From Maricaulis sp048270265 (GTDB lineage Bacteria; Pseudomonadota; Alphaproteobacteria; Caulobacterales; Maricaulaceae), in assembly GCF_048270265.1 (NCBI RefSeq), contig NZ_JBLWTD010000010.1, positions 39,764 through 103,763 of the forward strand: DNA of 64,000 bases, read 5' to 3'. Shown piece by piece: positions 32,190 through 40,732 of the stretch. A program made the translations under genes and the position numbers. Within the stretch, counting starts at the first letter, position 1, and each line of letters begins with the position of its first letter. The notes beneath the pieces were generated by a model. That model was not told where the DNA came from, did not search any database, and saw nothing but the letters and a program-made list of their open reading frames with translations.

Positions 32190-34988
32190 TCAGCTTTCCG
32201 TCCCGTCGCCTGGTCCCTCACTGCCATTATCGACGTCAGGCGCCAGGCCATCCGCCTCGTCATGCTCGTCCTCATCGCCGGCATCCTGGATGCGCACGAC
32301 GGCGACAACATTCTCGCCTTCATTGAGCCGTATCAGGCGCACACCGCGGGTCGAACGCCCGGCGATGCGCACGGTCTTGACCGGGAAGCGGATCAATTGA
32401 CCGCCATCGGTGACAGCCATGATCTGGTCGCTGTCCTCGACGGCGAAGCTCGCCGCCAGTTCGACACCGCGCTTGAGATCGGTCGCGGCGACGCCCTGAT
32501 TGCCACGCCCCATGACGCGGTAATCATAGGCGCTGGAGCGCTTGCCCATGCCATCGACACCAACGGTGAGGAGGAATTCCTCCGCAGCGCCGAGTTCGGC
32601 GATCCGTTCTGGCGACAGGGCAGCGATTTCGCCGTCCTCCTCGCCATCGCCGGCATCGGCCGTGACCGCGTCATCGCCCTCATCGCCCAGCGCCAGCCGC
32701 ATCGCGGTGGCGTGTTTGAGATAGGCGCGCGCCTCCGGTGAGGTGACGTCGACATGGTTGAGGATGGCCATCGAGATCAGGCTGTCGCCCTCGGCCAGAC
32801 GGATACCGCGCACACCGACCGAGGACCGGCCGGCAAAGATGCGGACATCATTGACCGGGAAGCGGATGGCGCGACCCTTGTCGGAGACCAGGAAGACATC
32901 ATTGTCCTCGGTGCACAGACGCACGGCGACAATACTGTCATCCTCTTCCAGCTTCATCGCGATCTTGCCGTTGCGATTGACCTGGACGAAGTCGGACAGG
33001 CGGTTGCGGCGAACCGTGCCGCGACCGGTCGCGAACATCACATTCAGTTCGCTCCAGCTGTCCTCGTCTTCCGGCAGCGCCATGATCGAGGTGATCGTCT
33101 CACCCTGATCGAGCGGCAGGAGATTGATCATCGCCTTGCCGCGCGTATTCGGTGCGCCCAGTGGCAGACGCCAGGCCTTGGTCTTGTAGACCATGCCGCG
33201 ATTGGAGAAGAAGAGCAGCGGTGCATGGGTCGAGGTCACGAACAGGGTCGTGATGAAGTCCTCGTCCTTGGTCGCCATGCCCGAACGGCCCTTGCCGCCG
33301 CGGCGCTGGGCCCGGTAGTCGGACAGGGCCGTACGCTTGGCATAGCCGCCATGGGTGACGGTGACGACCATCTCTTCGCGCGGGATGAGATCCTCGTCCT
33401 CGAAATCGAACTCGCCATCGATGAAGATGGAGCGGCGCGGCGTGCCGAAATTCTCGCGCACCTCGACCAGTTCCTCACGGATGATTTCGAGCACACGTTC
33501 ACGCGAACGCAGGATATCAAGCAGGTCGGCGATCTGTTCGGCCAGCGTGCCGGCTTCATTGCCGAGCTCGTCGCGGCCCAGACCGGTCAGGCGGTTGAGG
33601 CGCAGTTCGAGGATGGCGCGGGCCTGTTCCTCGGTCAGTTTCAGCGTGCCGTCCGGCTGCAGCACCGAGCGCGGGTCGGCAACCAGGGTGACCAGCGGCG
33701 CCACATCATGGGCCGGCCAGGCGCGGGCCATCAGGCCTTCGCGGGCCGCGGCCGGATTCGGGGCGGCACGGATCAGGGCGATGACTTCATCGATATTGGC
33801 CACGGCCAGCGCCAGGCCGACGATGACATGCGCACGGTCACGCGCCTTGGCGAGATCATGCTTGGCGCGGCGGGCAACGACTTCTTCGCGGAAGCGCAGG
33901 AATTCCTTGAGGATATCCATGACGCCGAGCAATTGCGGACGGCCACGCACCAGCGAGAGCATATTGGCGCCAAAGCTCGTCTGCATCGGCGACCAGCGAT
34001 AGAGCTGGTTGAGGATGACATCGGCATTGGCATCACGCTTGAGCTCGATCACGACACGCATGCCGGTGCGATCAGACTCGTCGCGCAGATCGGCAATGCC
34101 TTCGATCTTCTTGTCGCGAACCAGTTCCGCGATCTTTTCGATCATCGTCGCCTTGTTCACCTGGAACGGGATCTCGTGAACGATGATCGCCATGCGATCC
34201 TTGCGCACTTCCTCGATCGTGGTGAGCGCGCGCATGATGATCGAGCCACGCCCAGTCGCCACGGCGCTGCGCGCCCCGGCGCGGCCGAGAATCTGCCCGC
34301 CAGTCGGGAAGTCTGGACCGGGAATGTATTCGAGCAGTTCGTTTTCGCCGAGCAGCGGATTGTCGAGCAGGGCGAGCGTGCCATTGATCACTTCGACCAG
34401 ATTGTGCGGCGGGATATTGGTCGCCATGCCGACAGCGATACCGCCAGCGCCATTGACCAGAAGGTTGGGGAAACGCGCCGGCAAAACCGCAGGCTCATGT
34501 TCCTGGCCGTCATAATTGTCCCGGAAATCGACTGTGGACTTGTCGATATCGGCGAGCAGTGCGCTGGCCGGCTTGTCCATGCGAACTTCGGTATAACGCA
34601 TGGCGGCTGGCGGATCGCCATCGACCGAGCCGAAATTGCCCTGCCCGTCGAGCAGCGGCAGGCGCATCGACCAGGGCTGGGCCATGCGCACCAGCGAGTC
34701 GTAGACGGCCTGGTCGCCATGCGGGTGATACTTACCGATCACATCACCGACGACCCGCGCCGACTTGCGATAAGGCTTGTCAGGCGTGTAGCCGTTTTCG
34801 TGCATCGACCAGAGAATGCGCCGGTGCACCGGCTTGAGGCCATCACGCGAATCCGGGATGGCACGGCTCACGATCACGCTCATCGCGTAATCGAGATAGG
34901 AGGTGCGCATCTCGTCTTCGATGGCAATATTGCCAACGCCTTCCGGCAGGCCGGGCGGCGGGGTCAAAACGTCGTCGTGATCGCTCAA
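32190..34988 (-). CDS. gyrA: DNA gyrase subunit A
   Basis: Breakage-reunion subunit of gyrase, 932 residues. N-terminal YLDYAMSVIVSRAIPD and RDGLKPVHRRILWSM, the QRDR KYHPHGDQAVYDSLVRMAQ, catalytic Tyr132 in MRYTEVRM, GYAKRTALSDYRAQRRGGKG (GyrA box QRRGGKG), and six C-terminal propeller blades. Position equivalent to E. coli Ser83 is Gln93, with Asp97 kept at position 87. A charged insert (about 815-850, GDEGDDAV...GEEDGEIAALSPER) interrupts the late blades and an acidic tail ends the protein. The start is TTG 34986-34988 with GAGGG upstream. First gene of a four-gene operon. Confidence 0.98.
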   Translation of the reverse strand: MSDHDDVLTPPPGLPEGVGNIAIEDEMRTSYLDYAMSVIVSRAIPDSRDGLKPVHRRILWSMHENGYTPDKPYRKSARVVGDVIGKYHPHGDQAVYDSLVRMAQPWSMRLPLLDGQGNFGSVDGDPPAAMRYTEVRMDKPASALLADIDKSTVDFRDNYDGQEHEPAVLPARFPNLLVNGAGGIAVGMATNIPPHNLVEVINGTLALLDNPLLGENELLEYIPGPDFPTGGQILGRAGARSAVATGRGSIIMRALTTIEEVRKDRMAIIVHEIPFQVNKATMIEKIAELVRDKKIEGIADLRDESDRTGMRVVIELKRDANADVILNQLYRWSPMQTSFGANMLSLVRGRPQLLGVMDILKEFLRFREEVVARRAKHDLAKARDRAHVIVGLALAVANIDEVIALIRAAPNPAAAREGLMARAWPAHDVAPLVTLVADPRSVLQPDGTLKLTEEQARAILELRLNRLTGLGRDELGNEAGTLAEQIADLLDILRSRERVLEIIREELVEVRENFGTPRRSIFIDGEFDFEDEDLIPREEMVVTVTHGGYAKRTALSDYRAQRRGGKGRSGMATKDEDFITTLFVTSTHAPLLFFSNRGMVYKTKAWRLPLGAPNTRGKAMINLLPLDQGETITSIMALPEDEDSWSELNVMFATGRGTVRRNRLSDFVQVNRNGKIAMKLEEDDSIVAVRLCTEDNDVFLVSDKGRAIRFPVNDVRIFAGRSSVGVRGIRLAEGDSLISMAILNHVDVTSPEARAYLKHATAMRLALGDEGDDAVTADAGDGEEDGEIAALSPERIAELGAAEEFLLTVGVDGMGKRSSAYDYRVMGRGNQGVAATDLKRGVELAASFAVEDSDQIMAVTDGGQLIRFPVKTVRIAGRSTRGVRLIRLNEGENVVAVVRIQDAGDEDEHDEADGLAPDVDNGSEGPGDGTES

Positions 34989-35306
34989 GGCGGCCCTCTC
35001 TCATTCGCGTCGCTGCCGGGCGAAAACCCCGCTGCGCAATGCAAAACGCCGCCTTGTATCGCGCACACAGAATCGGTGTGTGAATCAGGCGGCTTTCCTG
35101 TCACCAACACTTAACAATCGCAGGCCCGAAGGGCAAATGCGCTCGGCGGTAGCGCCGGCTGCCCGGGAGCGGCCCCGAGGCTGACAAGAAACTGTCTTGG
35201 ACGGGTGCTAACCGGGGGTGGCTTGCCAATGCCCGCGCGGTGTCGAAACCTGCGCCTCGAACATATCAGCCCGGCGGGATTCGCCAGGCCAGACGGGACG
35301 ACGATC
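34989..35306. other. Divergent intergenic region of gyrA and a phosphodiesterase gene
   Basis: About 315 bases with no credible gene. Holds the hairpin 35048-35093 and presumably both promoters, though no strong -35/-10 pair was found by eye. Confidence 0.5.
35048..35093 (-). promoter_or_regulatory. Hairpin in the gyrA leader region
   Basis: GCCGCCT (35048-35054) pairs with AGGCGGC (35087-35093) and inside it CACAC (35064-35068) pairs with GTGTG (35076-35080). It lies 60-105 bp before the gyrA start. Leader attenuation or supercoil-sensitive structure are both possible; no direct evidence. Confidence 0.35.
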
Positions 35307-36590
35307 ATGACAAACCCTCGCCTGCTCCTTCGGGCACTCGCCGGCTTCGCGCTGCTCGCCCTCACCGCCTGCATCCACACGCCGGCCCCGCCGGCGGCGA
35401 GCGAGGAGCCGATCGTGCTGATGATCGGTCTCGACGGTCTGCGCCATGACGCGATCGACCGCTGGGATGCGCCCAATCTGCGTGCCCTCGCGGCACGTGG
35501 CGTGCGGCCGCAACGCATGTATCCGGTGATGCCGTCCAAGACCTTCACCAATTTCTATTCGCTGGCGACCGGTCTCTATCCGGAACATCACGGCATGATC
35601 TCCAACGCCCCCTATGACCGAGGCTATGACGAGGTTTTCTCGAACCGTGATGGCGGCCCGCAGGATCCGCGCTGGTGGGACGGCGAGCCGATCTGGATCA
35701 CAGCCGAAAAGCAGGGCGCGCGCTCGGGCATCATGTTCTGGCTCGGCTCCGAGATCGAGCATGACGGCATCCGCCCCACGGTCTGGCACCCCTATGTCCA
35801 CGAAATGCCCTATCAGGACCGTGTCGATGAAGTCCTGTCCTGGTTCGATGCACCAGCCGACGAGCAGCCGCGCCTCGCCGCGGTGTATTTCGACCATGTC
35901 GACACCATCACCCATGGCGCCGGCCCCTTCACGCCCGAGGAAGGCGAAGCGGTCGCCCGCGTCGATGCGCTGGTCGGCCAGCTGATTGACGGACTCACCG
36001 CGCGCGGCCTGATCGACCGGACCAATATCATCATCGTCTCCGATCACGGCATGGTGCCGGTCTCGATGGAACGCTCCGTCGCGCTCGACACGCTGGCCGA
36101 TCTGGACGGGCTCTTCATTCCGGAATTTTCCGGCCGCCATGGCCCCGGGCTTGAGCCCTTCGTGATGGCCTATGGCGAGCCGGAGGCGGTTGACCGGGCC
36201 TATGCCGCGCTCAATGGCGCCAATGAACATGTTTCCGTCTACCGGCGCGGCGAGATGCCGGACACCTGGCATTTCGATCACCCCGATCGCGGCCCCGACC
36301 TGTTCATTCTCGCGGAGCCCGGCTGGCTGCTGACGCGCAGCGATGCCGACCTTTCCGGCCCCTGGCCCGCGGGCATGCACGGCACGCATGGCTATGACAA
36401 TCGCGACGAGACCATGGGCGCGACCTTCATCGGCGCCGGCCCGATCTTCCCTGAGGGCACGCGTCCGGACGCCTTCGAAAACGTCAATGTCTATCTGATG
36501 ATCGCCTGTGCGCTCGGACTGGAGCCGGCCGCGACCGACGGTGACCCGGCCCTCGTGGAGCAGATCACCGGCGGCCGCTGTCCGGCGTAG
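35307..36590 (+). CDS. Nucleotide pyrophosphatase/phosphodiesterase-family lipoprotein
   Basis: Alkaline-phosphatase superfamily enzyme (type I phosphodiesterase, NPP group), lipid-anchored. Signal peptide with lipobox LTAC (Cys about 19). Catalytic parts: MIGLDGLRHDAID (metal Asp), MPSKTFTNFYSLATGLYPEHHG with nucleophile Thr, YFDHVDTITHGAGPF (Asp, His), IIVSDHGM (Asp-His) and HGTHGYDN (last metal His). Length 427 fits bacterial NPP. ATG 35307 starts the signal peptide; an upstream frame of 34 residues is not signal-like. Substrates such as nucleotide sugars or ATP are usual. Confidence 0.92.
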   Translation: MTNPRLLLRALAGFALLALTACIHTPAPPAASEEPIVLMIGLDGLRHDAIDRWDAPNLRALAARGVRPQRMYPVMPSKTFTNFYSLATGLYPEHHGMISNAPYDRGYDEVFSNRDGGPQDPRWWDGEPIWITAEKQGARSGIMFWLGSEIEHDGIRPTVWHPYVHEMPYQDRVDEVLSWFDAPADEQPRLAAVYFDHVDTITHGAGPFTPEEGEAVARVDALVGQLIDGLTARGLIDRTNIIIVSDHGMVPVSMERSVALDTLADLDGLFIPEFSGRHGPGLEPFVMAYGEPEAVDRAYAALNGANEHVSVYRRGEMPDTWHFDHPDRGPDLFILAEPGWLLTRSDADLSGPWPAGMHGTHGYDNRDETMGATFIGAGPIFPEGTRPDAFENVNVYLMIACALGLEPAATDGDPALVEQITGGRCPA

Positions 36591-36607
36591 CAGAACTGGC
36601 GCTACGC
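36585..36607. terminator. Hairpin between convergent genes, possible bidirectional terminator
   Basis: GCGTAGC (36585-36591) pairs with GCTACGC (36601-36607), 9-nt loop, spanning the TAG of the phosphodiesterase gene and ending one base before the stop of the facing gene. No T-run, so the call is weak. Confidence 0.35.
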
Positions 36608-36608
36608 G

Positions 36609-37220
36609 CTAATGGTTGGCGGCGAGGAATTCCGCGAGGCTGACGCGGTCGTCCTGATCCGTGTCCAGGTCGGTGAAGGCCTGGTCGACTCCGCTGCGCG
36701 CGCCGGCTTCCGCACTTTCCATCACGCCCTCGACAAATTCGGGGTCGAGCATATCCTCCTGCACCGACGGGCCAAATTGAGCCATGGCCTCGGTGATCGA
36801 CCCCATCGCCTGGCTGCGAAGCCCCTCGCCCAGCAGGCCGTCCTCGGTCAGGCCGGCCGCGTGGTAGAGGTCAATCCGATTGAAATAGCCGTCACCATCG
36901 GAATCGAGCCGGGCGAAACTGCTTTCCGGATCCTCCCGGTTGGCGGTCGCCGGCTGGAGCGGCAGTAAGGTGCTGGCGGCCAGGCCGGCGGCGAGCAGAG
37001 CGGCGAGTGTGAGATTCATGGGGTACTCCGTGAGCTGGGTTGGCAAACGGGCCCAGGGGCGCCGGACGGGACGCACGGGATAGGTCTCCACGAATCTCCG
37101 GACCACCTCGCTGGCGGTCATGCCCTTTTCACGGCACGCCTCCATGAAGGCGCGCTTGGCGTCGAACCCAAGGCGAACCTCAAGGGATTCGGATTGTTTC
37201 TCGTGTCGTCCTGTCGTCAT
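36609..37220 (-). CDS. Ribbon-helix-helix, transmembrane and EF-hand protein
   Basis: Unusual 203-residue combination. Residues 10-48 (SESLEVRLGFDAKRAFMEAC, then GMTASEVVRRFVETY) look like a CopG/ParD-type ribbon-helix-helix. A basic stretch (VRPVRRPWARLP) leads into a hydrophobic helix at 69-92, and the outer part carries two canonical EF-hand loops, 106-117 (DSDGDGYFNRID) and 186-197 (DTDQDDRVSLAE). The basic side before the helix predicts N-terminus in the cytosol. A second start at Met68 (37017-37019) has GGAG 6 bp upstream and would make only a secreted EF-hand protein, so two products are possible. Function unknown; a calcium-sensing membrane regulator is speculation. Confidence 0.75.
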   Translation of the reverse strand: MTTGRHEKQSESLEVRLGFDAKRAFMEACREKGMTASEVVRRFVETYPVRPVRRPWARLPTQLTEYPMNLTLAALLAAGLAASTLLPLQPATANREDPESSFARLDSDGDGYFNRIDLYHAAGLTEDGLLGEGLRSQAMGSITEAMAQFGPSVQEDMLDPEFVEGVMESAEAGARSGVDQAFTDLDTDQDDRVSLAEFLAANH

Positions 37221-37526
37221 GGGTCACGCATCTCCACTTGTCTGGCCGGCGCGTCGGCCCGACCCGGACTCAAACTCCCATCCGCCGTCATGAAAACAAA
37301 TCGCACGTCCCGATGCACGCATAACCGTGTCCGGACAGGATTAAATTGCTGAAATAATTACATCACTCTTCGACATCAGCCGCGCCTGGCACGTTGGATT
37401 TCCCGCCTTCATCCCGTCTCGCCCGGCGCAAACCGAACCCAGCGGGCACCGGCACTGGCCGATCAGGCTCTGGCGGCGTAGAGCTGAAGCCTGACAGAAT
37501 TTGACCGCGACAAACTGGAGGCTCCC
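37221..37526. other. Divergent intergenic region
   Basis: About 300 bases between the EF-hand protein and the SodC-like gene. AT-rich around 37338-37370 (AGGATTAAATTGCTGAAATAATTACATC) split between the two promoters presumably. No gene, RNA or strong dyad recognised. Confidence 0.45.
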
Positions 37527-38087
37527 ATGATCCCGCGCACCTTGCTCGCAACCACTTGCCTGTTGCTCCTGCCCGCCACGGCATGTAGCCAGCCCGAGAC
37601 ACCACAAACCGCGACCATCGAGACCGCCAGCGGCGAGCTGATCGTCCGTGACCGCTCCACCGCTGGCAGGGTCAGCCTGCTTCAGGGCGCCGAAGGCGTT
37701 GTCATCCGCATCGAGGCCGATGGCCTGCCCGAGGGGGCCCGCAACCAGTGGCATGGCGCGCATCTTCACAGTGTCGGCGATTGCTCGGCAGAGAACTTCA
37801 CCTCCTCGGCCGGCCATATCAACCCCTCCGCCCGCCAGCACGGTCTCTTGAACCCCGAAGGCCCCGACAATGCCGATCTGCCCAATCTCTGGGTCGATAC
37901 GAATGGTTCGATCCGGGCCGAAGTCTATACGACGCGTGTGAGCCTTGCCGGCTCCGCCACCCTGCCCGCCCTGCTCGACTCGGACGGTTCGGCCCTGGTG
38001 ATCCATGCCGCCAGCGATGACCTGTCGAGCCAGCCGATCGGCGGCGCCGGTGCGCGCATTGCCTGTGCGGTCATCACCGCGCCCTAG
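37527..38087 (+). CDS. sodC: Cu/Zn superoxide dismutase-like lipoprotein
   Basis: Periplasmic SodC-family lipoprotein of 186 residues, lipobox ATAC (Cys20). Copper ligands of the family are present: His79 and His81 in HGAHLH, bridging His97 in SAGHINP and His160 in VIHAASDD. Zinc His105 (RQHG) and Asp117 (NADLPN) are also there. The third zinc His, three residues before that Asp, is Asp114. Cys86 and Cys180 would form the usual disulfide. Arg near the end (GARIAC) guides superoxide. Activity is likely but zinc affinity uncertain. ATG 37527 follows GGAG. Confidence 0.85.
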   Translation: MIPRTLLATTCLLLLPATACSQPETPQTATIETASGELIVRDRSTAGRVSLLQGAEGVVIRIEADGLPEGARNQWHGAHLHSVGDCSAENFTSSAGHINPSARQHGLLNPEGPDNADLPNLWVDTNGSIRAEVYTTRVSLAGSATLPALLDSDGSALVIHAASDDLSSQPIGGAGARIACAVITAP

Positions 38088-38144
38088 CGTGCGGCGGAAA
38101 AACACCGCACACTTGCCGCCTGATCAATATGGGGGATCAAGATC

Positions 38145-38618
38145 ATGCACATGAAACTGTGTTCGGCCCTGGCGCTTCTCGCCGCCTCGGCCGCACCGGC
38201 ACTCGCCGACGAAGCCTGGACGACCAATCTGGGCCCGGTCATCTATGACGACGAAATCGGCGAGTACGCCATTTTCCTCCATTATGACGGGACCGTTCCG
38301 CACCACACCTTCATTCGTGGCCTTGCCGGGAACTTCAATAATCGCGGTCATTTCACCGGTTATTGGAGCGAGCAGGAAGATGTGGGGTCAAACAGTCCCG
38401 CCTGCGAGGTCGCCATCATTGATGAGTTCGGCACTGCCACCCATCACTGGGGCCGTGTGGACATCACCTTCCTGCAGCCTGGCTTCCCGACCGAGTGGGA
38501 TGCGCAGATCGGGTACTGCTATGAAGCGCCATCGCAAAGCTGGAATGGCCGCATCGACGACAGTTTCGATTATGATGGTTTCGGGCCGCAAGCGCCGTCC
38601 AGCCCCAAGGGGCATTAG
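38145..38618 (+). CDS. Secreted protein of unknown function
   Basis: A 157-residue protein with a clear signal peptide (cleavage after APALA). The mature part is rich in aromatic residues, beta-like (WTTNLGPVIYDDEIGEYAIFLHYD, cited only by its ends) with two cysteines (PACEV, GYCYE) that could pair. I recognise no family. ATG 38145 after GGGGGA; a second ATG two codons later is possible. It is 57 bp after sodC on the same strand and may be co-transcribed. A strong hairpin follows. Confidence 0.75.
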   Translation: MHMKLCSALALLAASAAPALADEAWTTNLGPVIYDDEIGEYAIFLHYDGTVPHHTFIRGLAGNFNNRGHFTGYWSEQEDVGSNSPACEVAIIDEFGTATHHWGRVDITFLQPGFPTEWDAQIGYCYEAPSQSWNGRIDDSFDYDGFGPQAPSSPKGH

Positions 38619-38629
38619 GCACGCCAGCG

Positions 38630-38655
38630 CCTGTCAGCGATCGGTCGCTGACAGG
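38630..38655. terminator. Perfect 11-bp hairpin between convergent genes
   Basis: CCTGTCAGCGA (38630-38640) pairs perfectly with TCGCTGACAGG (38645-38655), TCGG loop. It begins 11 bp past the plus-strand stop and overlaps the last codons and stop of the minus-strand regulator gene. No T-run; likely bidirectional end. Confidence 0.6.
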
Positions 38656-39206
38656 TCCGCGCCCTCGCTCGCCGCCGGCGAATCGAGGTTCAGAATCTCG
38701 AATTCACGCTCGACAATACGGGTTCCAAACGCCGCATAGAGGGCAGCGGCGATCAGCGCCGCCACGATGAAGCCGGCGATGAAACTGCTGCGGTCGAGGC
38801 TGGCAATGAGGTCACCGATCGAGACGTGTGGCCGTTCGCGCGCCGGCAGTCCGGCCAGCGGGGCCGGCGGCGCATCAATCGCCAGCCGGTAGCCGACGCG
38901 TGGCAGGGTCTGGATCAGGTCGGAGCGGCCGAGCAGGCGGCGCAGACGCGAGATCGCCTGGTTGAGCGCCTCATCCGAACCGTCCTCATCCCACACGCTT
39001 TCGAGAAATTCGTCACGCGTCACCGGCGCCCCGGCGCGCCGCACCAGGAGGTCGAGCACGCCGGCCAGTCGCGGCTCGAGGCGATGAGTACGGCCACCGA
39101 TTTCCAGCACGCAATTGCGCAGATCACAGACCGCATCGCCAATCCTCACACTCGCGGAGGACGGGGAGCGACGGGTGGAAACAGGGCTGGCAATATTCAT
39201 CATCAT
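38634..39206 (-). CDS. CadC/ToxR-like membrane-bound winged-helix regulator
   Basis: A 190-residue one-component regulator. Residues 20-105 form an OmpR/PhoB-type winged helix: LEIGGRTHRLEPRLAGVLDLL shortened (LEPRLAGVLDLL), VTRDEFLESVWDED, ALNQAISRLRRLLG and LIQTLPRVGYRL. A Pro-rich linker leads to one membrane helix (about 143-163) and a short periplasmic tail, too small for a usual sensor domain. Three ATG codons lie in tandem at 39198-39206. A 14-bp palindrome is directly upstream, between it and the divergent serine hydrolase gene, which is the probable target. Confidence 0.88.
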   Translation of the reverse strand: MMMNIASPVSTRRSPSSASVRIGDAVCDLRNCVLEIGGRTHRLEPRLAGVLDLLVRRAGAPVTRDEFLESVWDEDGSDEALNQAISRLRRLLGRSDLIQTLPRVGYRLAIDAPPAPLAGLPARERPHVSIGDLIASLDRSSFIAGFIVAALIAAALYAAFGTRIVEREFEILNLDSPAASEGADLSATDR

Positions 39207-39210
39207 CTTT

Positions 39211-39224
39211 CGAAAACGTTTTCG
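39211..39224. promoter_or_regulatory. Perfect 14-bp palindrome in a divergent promoter region
   Basis: CGAAAACGTTTTCG is fully self-complementary, with the central ACGT typical of LacI-type operators. It lies 5 bp from the regulator start and 66 bp from the serine hydrolase start, so it covers the regulator's ribosome-binding zone and could control both genes. Confidence 0.6.
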
Positions 39225-39289
39225 TCAGGACAGTGTGGCCGGGCTCTCCTAGGCCTCACCTCCTAACACAAAACAGGAAGGCCCTGCCC

Positions 39290-40732
39290 ATGAAAGCTTT
39301 TTCATCTCCCCTCGCGATTGCGCGGCTCGCCCTCGCGGTGACAATCGTGTCGCCCCTGGTCGCCCCCATTGCCGGCGCCCAGACCGATCGCGCCCAGCAG
39401 GCGCGGCTCGAGGCCCGCTTCGATGAACTCGCCGAGGCCGGCTTCACCGGCTTTGCCGCCATCGCCCATGAGGGCGAGATCATCTTCGCCCGCGGCGCCG
39501 GCCTCGCCGATCCGGAGACGAACCGCCCCTTCACCCTCGATACCCAGTTCGATATCGGCTCGATCACCAAGAGCTATACCGGCATGGCGATCGCCAGGCT
39601 GATCGATGAGGGCCGCCTCTCCGCCGACGCGACGCTGGCCGATTTCTTCCCCGGCGTGCCCGCCGACAAGGCGGGCATCACGGTGTTGCAAATGCTCACC
39701 CATACGGCGGGCCTGCCCGATGCCGTTGGTGATGATTTTTCGGATGAGGGCTGGGAGAGCGTCCGCGACAAGACTTTCGCCGCCGAGCTGTTGCACGCGC
39801 CGGGCTCGGCCTACCGCTATTCCAATCTCGGCTTCACCTTCCTGGCCGCCATCATCGAGACCATCACCGGCCAATCCTATGAGGATTATCTGGTCAACGA
39901 GATCCTGGTCCCGGCCGGCATCGAGCACACCGGCTACCAGTCGGTCTATGATGATGCGCTGGCCGCCCGCAACCGCCATGGCGAAGCGGTGATCGACGCC
40001 TCCTGGGGCGGCCATGCCCCCAACTGGAACCTGATGGGCAATGGCGGGCTGGTCTCGACCCCGCGCGACATGCTCGCCTGGGAAACGGCCTATCAGAACG
40101 CCACGATCATCTCGCCGCGGGCCCGCGACCTGGCCTTCGCGCCCTATATCCGTGAGGGCGAGGGCGCACCGTCCTTCTACGGGTTCGGCCTTGTGGTCGA
40201 ATATGATCCGGTGATCGGCCGAATCTACTGGCACAATGGCGGCAACCGGTCCTTCAACTCGCACTGGCGCGTGCTGGCGGACCAGGGCTATGCGCTCTTC
40301 GCCACCACCAATCAGCGCGGGGTCTCTGCCGATACGGCCATCGAGGCGCTGGTCGCGGCGCTGACGGGCCAGGAATTCGAGGTCCAGCGCCCGCTCGAGA
40401 TCAGCGCCGATCCCGTGGCCCTGCCCGACACGGCCGGCGGTCGCGTCGCTGCGGAATTCCTCGCCATGATCGCCAGCGATGATGAGAGCGTCTGGCGCGA
40501 TTATGTCCTCAACCGGATGAGCGATGAAATGCGGGCCTTCGCACCGATGGAGGGACATCTGGAGATGATGCGCCAGATCCACCAGGACTTTATGGACGCT
40601 CAGATCGCCGCCGTGTTCGAGAGCGAAAACGCGATCCGGCTGGGCCTGCGCGATCCGCTGACCGGCGATGTCATCCCGGTGGTGATTGAATATGCCGCCG
40701 ACGGTTCGGTCACCGGCCTGCTGCTCGGCTAG
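39290..40732 (+). CDS. Secreted beta-lactamase-fold serine hydrolase
   Basis: Class C beta-lactamase/PBP-fold hydrolase, 480 residues. Signal peptide ends APIAGAQ. Catalytic parts: GSITKSYTG (SxxK, nucleophile Ser), HTAGLPD, YRYSNLGF (Tyr-Ser-Asn), and HNGGNRSF (K/HxG box). A C-terminal extension of about 110 residues has no clear domain. ATG 39290 after AGGAAGG. Esterase or D-amino-peptidase activity is more likely than antibiotic hydrolysis. Its stop TAG shares the CTAG palindrome with the stop of the convergent gene. Confidence 0.92.
   Translation: MKAFSSPLAIARLALAVTIVSPLVAPIAGAQTDRAQQARLEARFDELAEAGFTGFAAIAHEGEIIFARGAGLADPETNRPFTLDTQFDIGSITKSYTGMAIARLIDEGRLSADATLADFFPGVPADKAGITVLQMLTHTAGLPDAVGDDFSDEGWESVRDKTFAAELLHAPGSAYRYSNLGFTFLAAIIETITGQSYEDYLVNEILVPAGIEHTGYQSVYDDALAARNRHGEAVIDASWGGHAPNWNLMGNGGLVSTPRDMLAWETAYQNATIISPRARDLAFAPYIREGEGAPSFYGFGLVVEYDPVIGRIYWHNGGNRSFNSHWRVLADQGYALFATTNQRGVSADTAIEALVAALTGQEFEVQRPLEISADPVALPDTAGGRVAAEFLAMIASDDESVWRDYVLNRMSDEMRAFAPMEGHLEMMRQIHQDFMDAQIAAVFESENAIRLGLRDPLTGDVIPVVIEYAADGSVTGLLLG

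Noticed and set aside
32754..35114. Plus-strand open frame (786 codons) opposite gyrA
   Set aside because: gyrA is unambiguous on the other strand. The opposite translation has no recognisable fold and no start signals.
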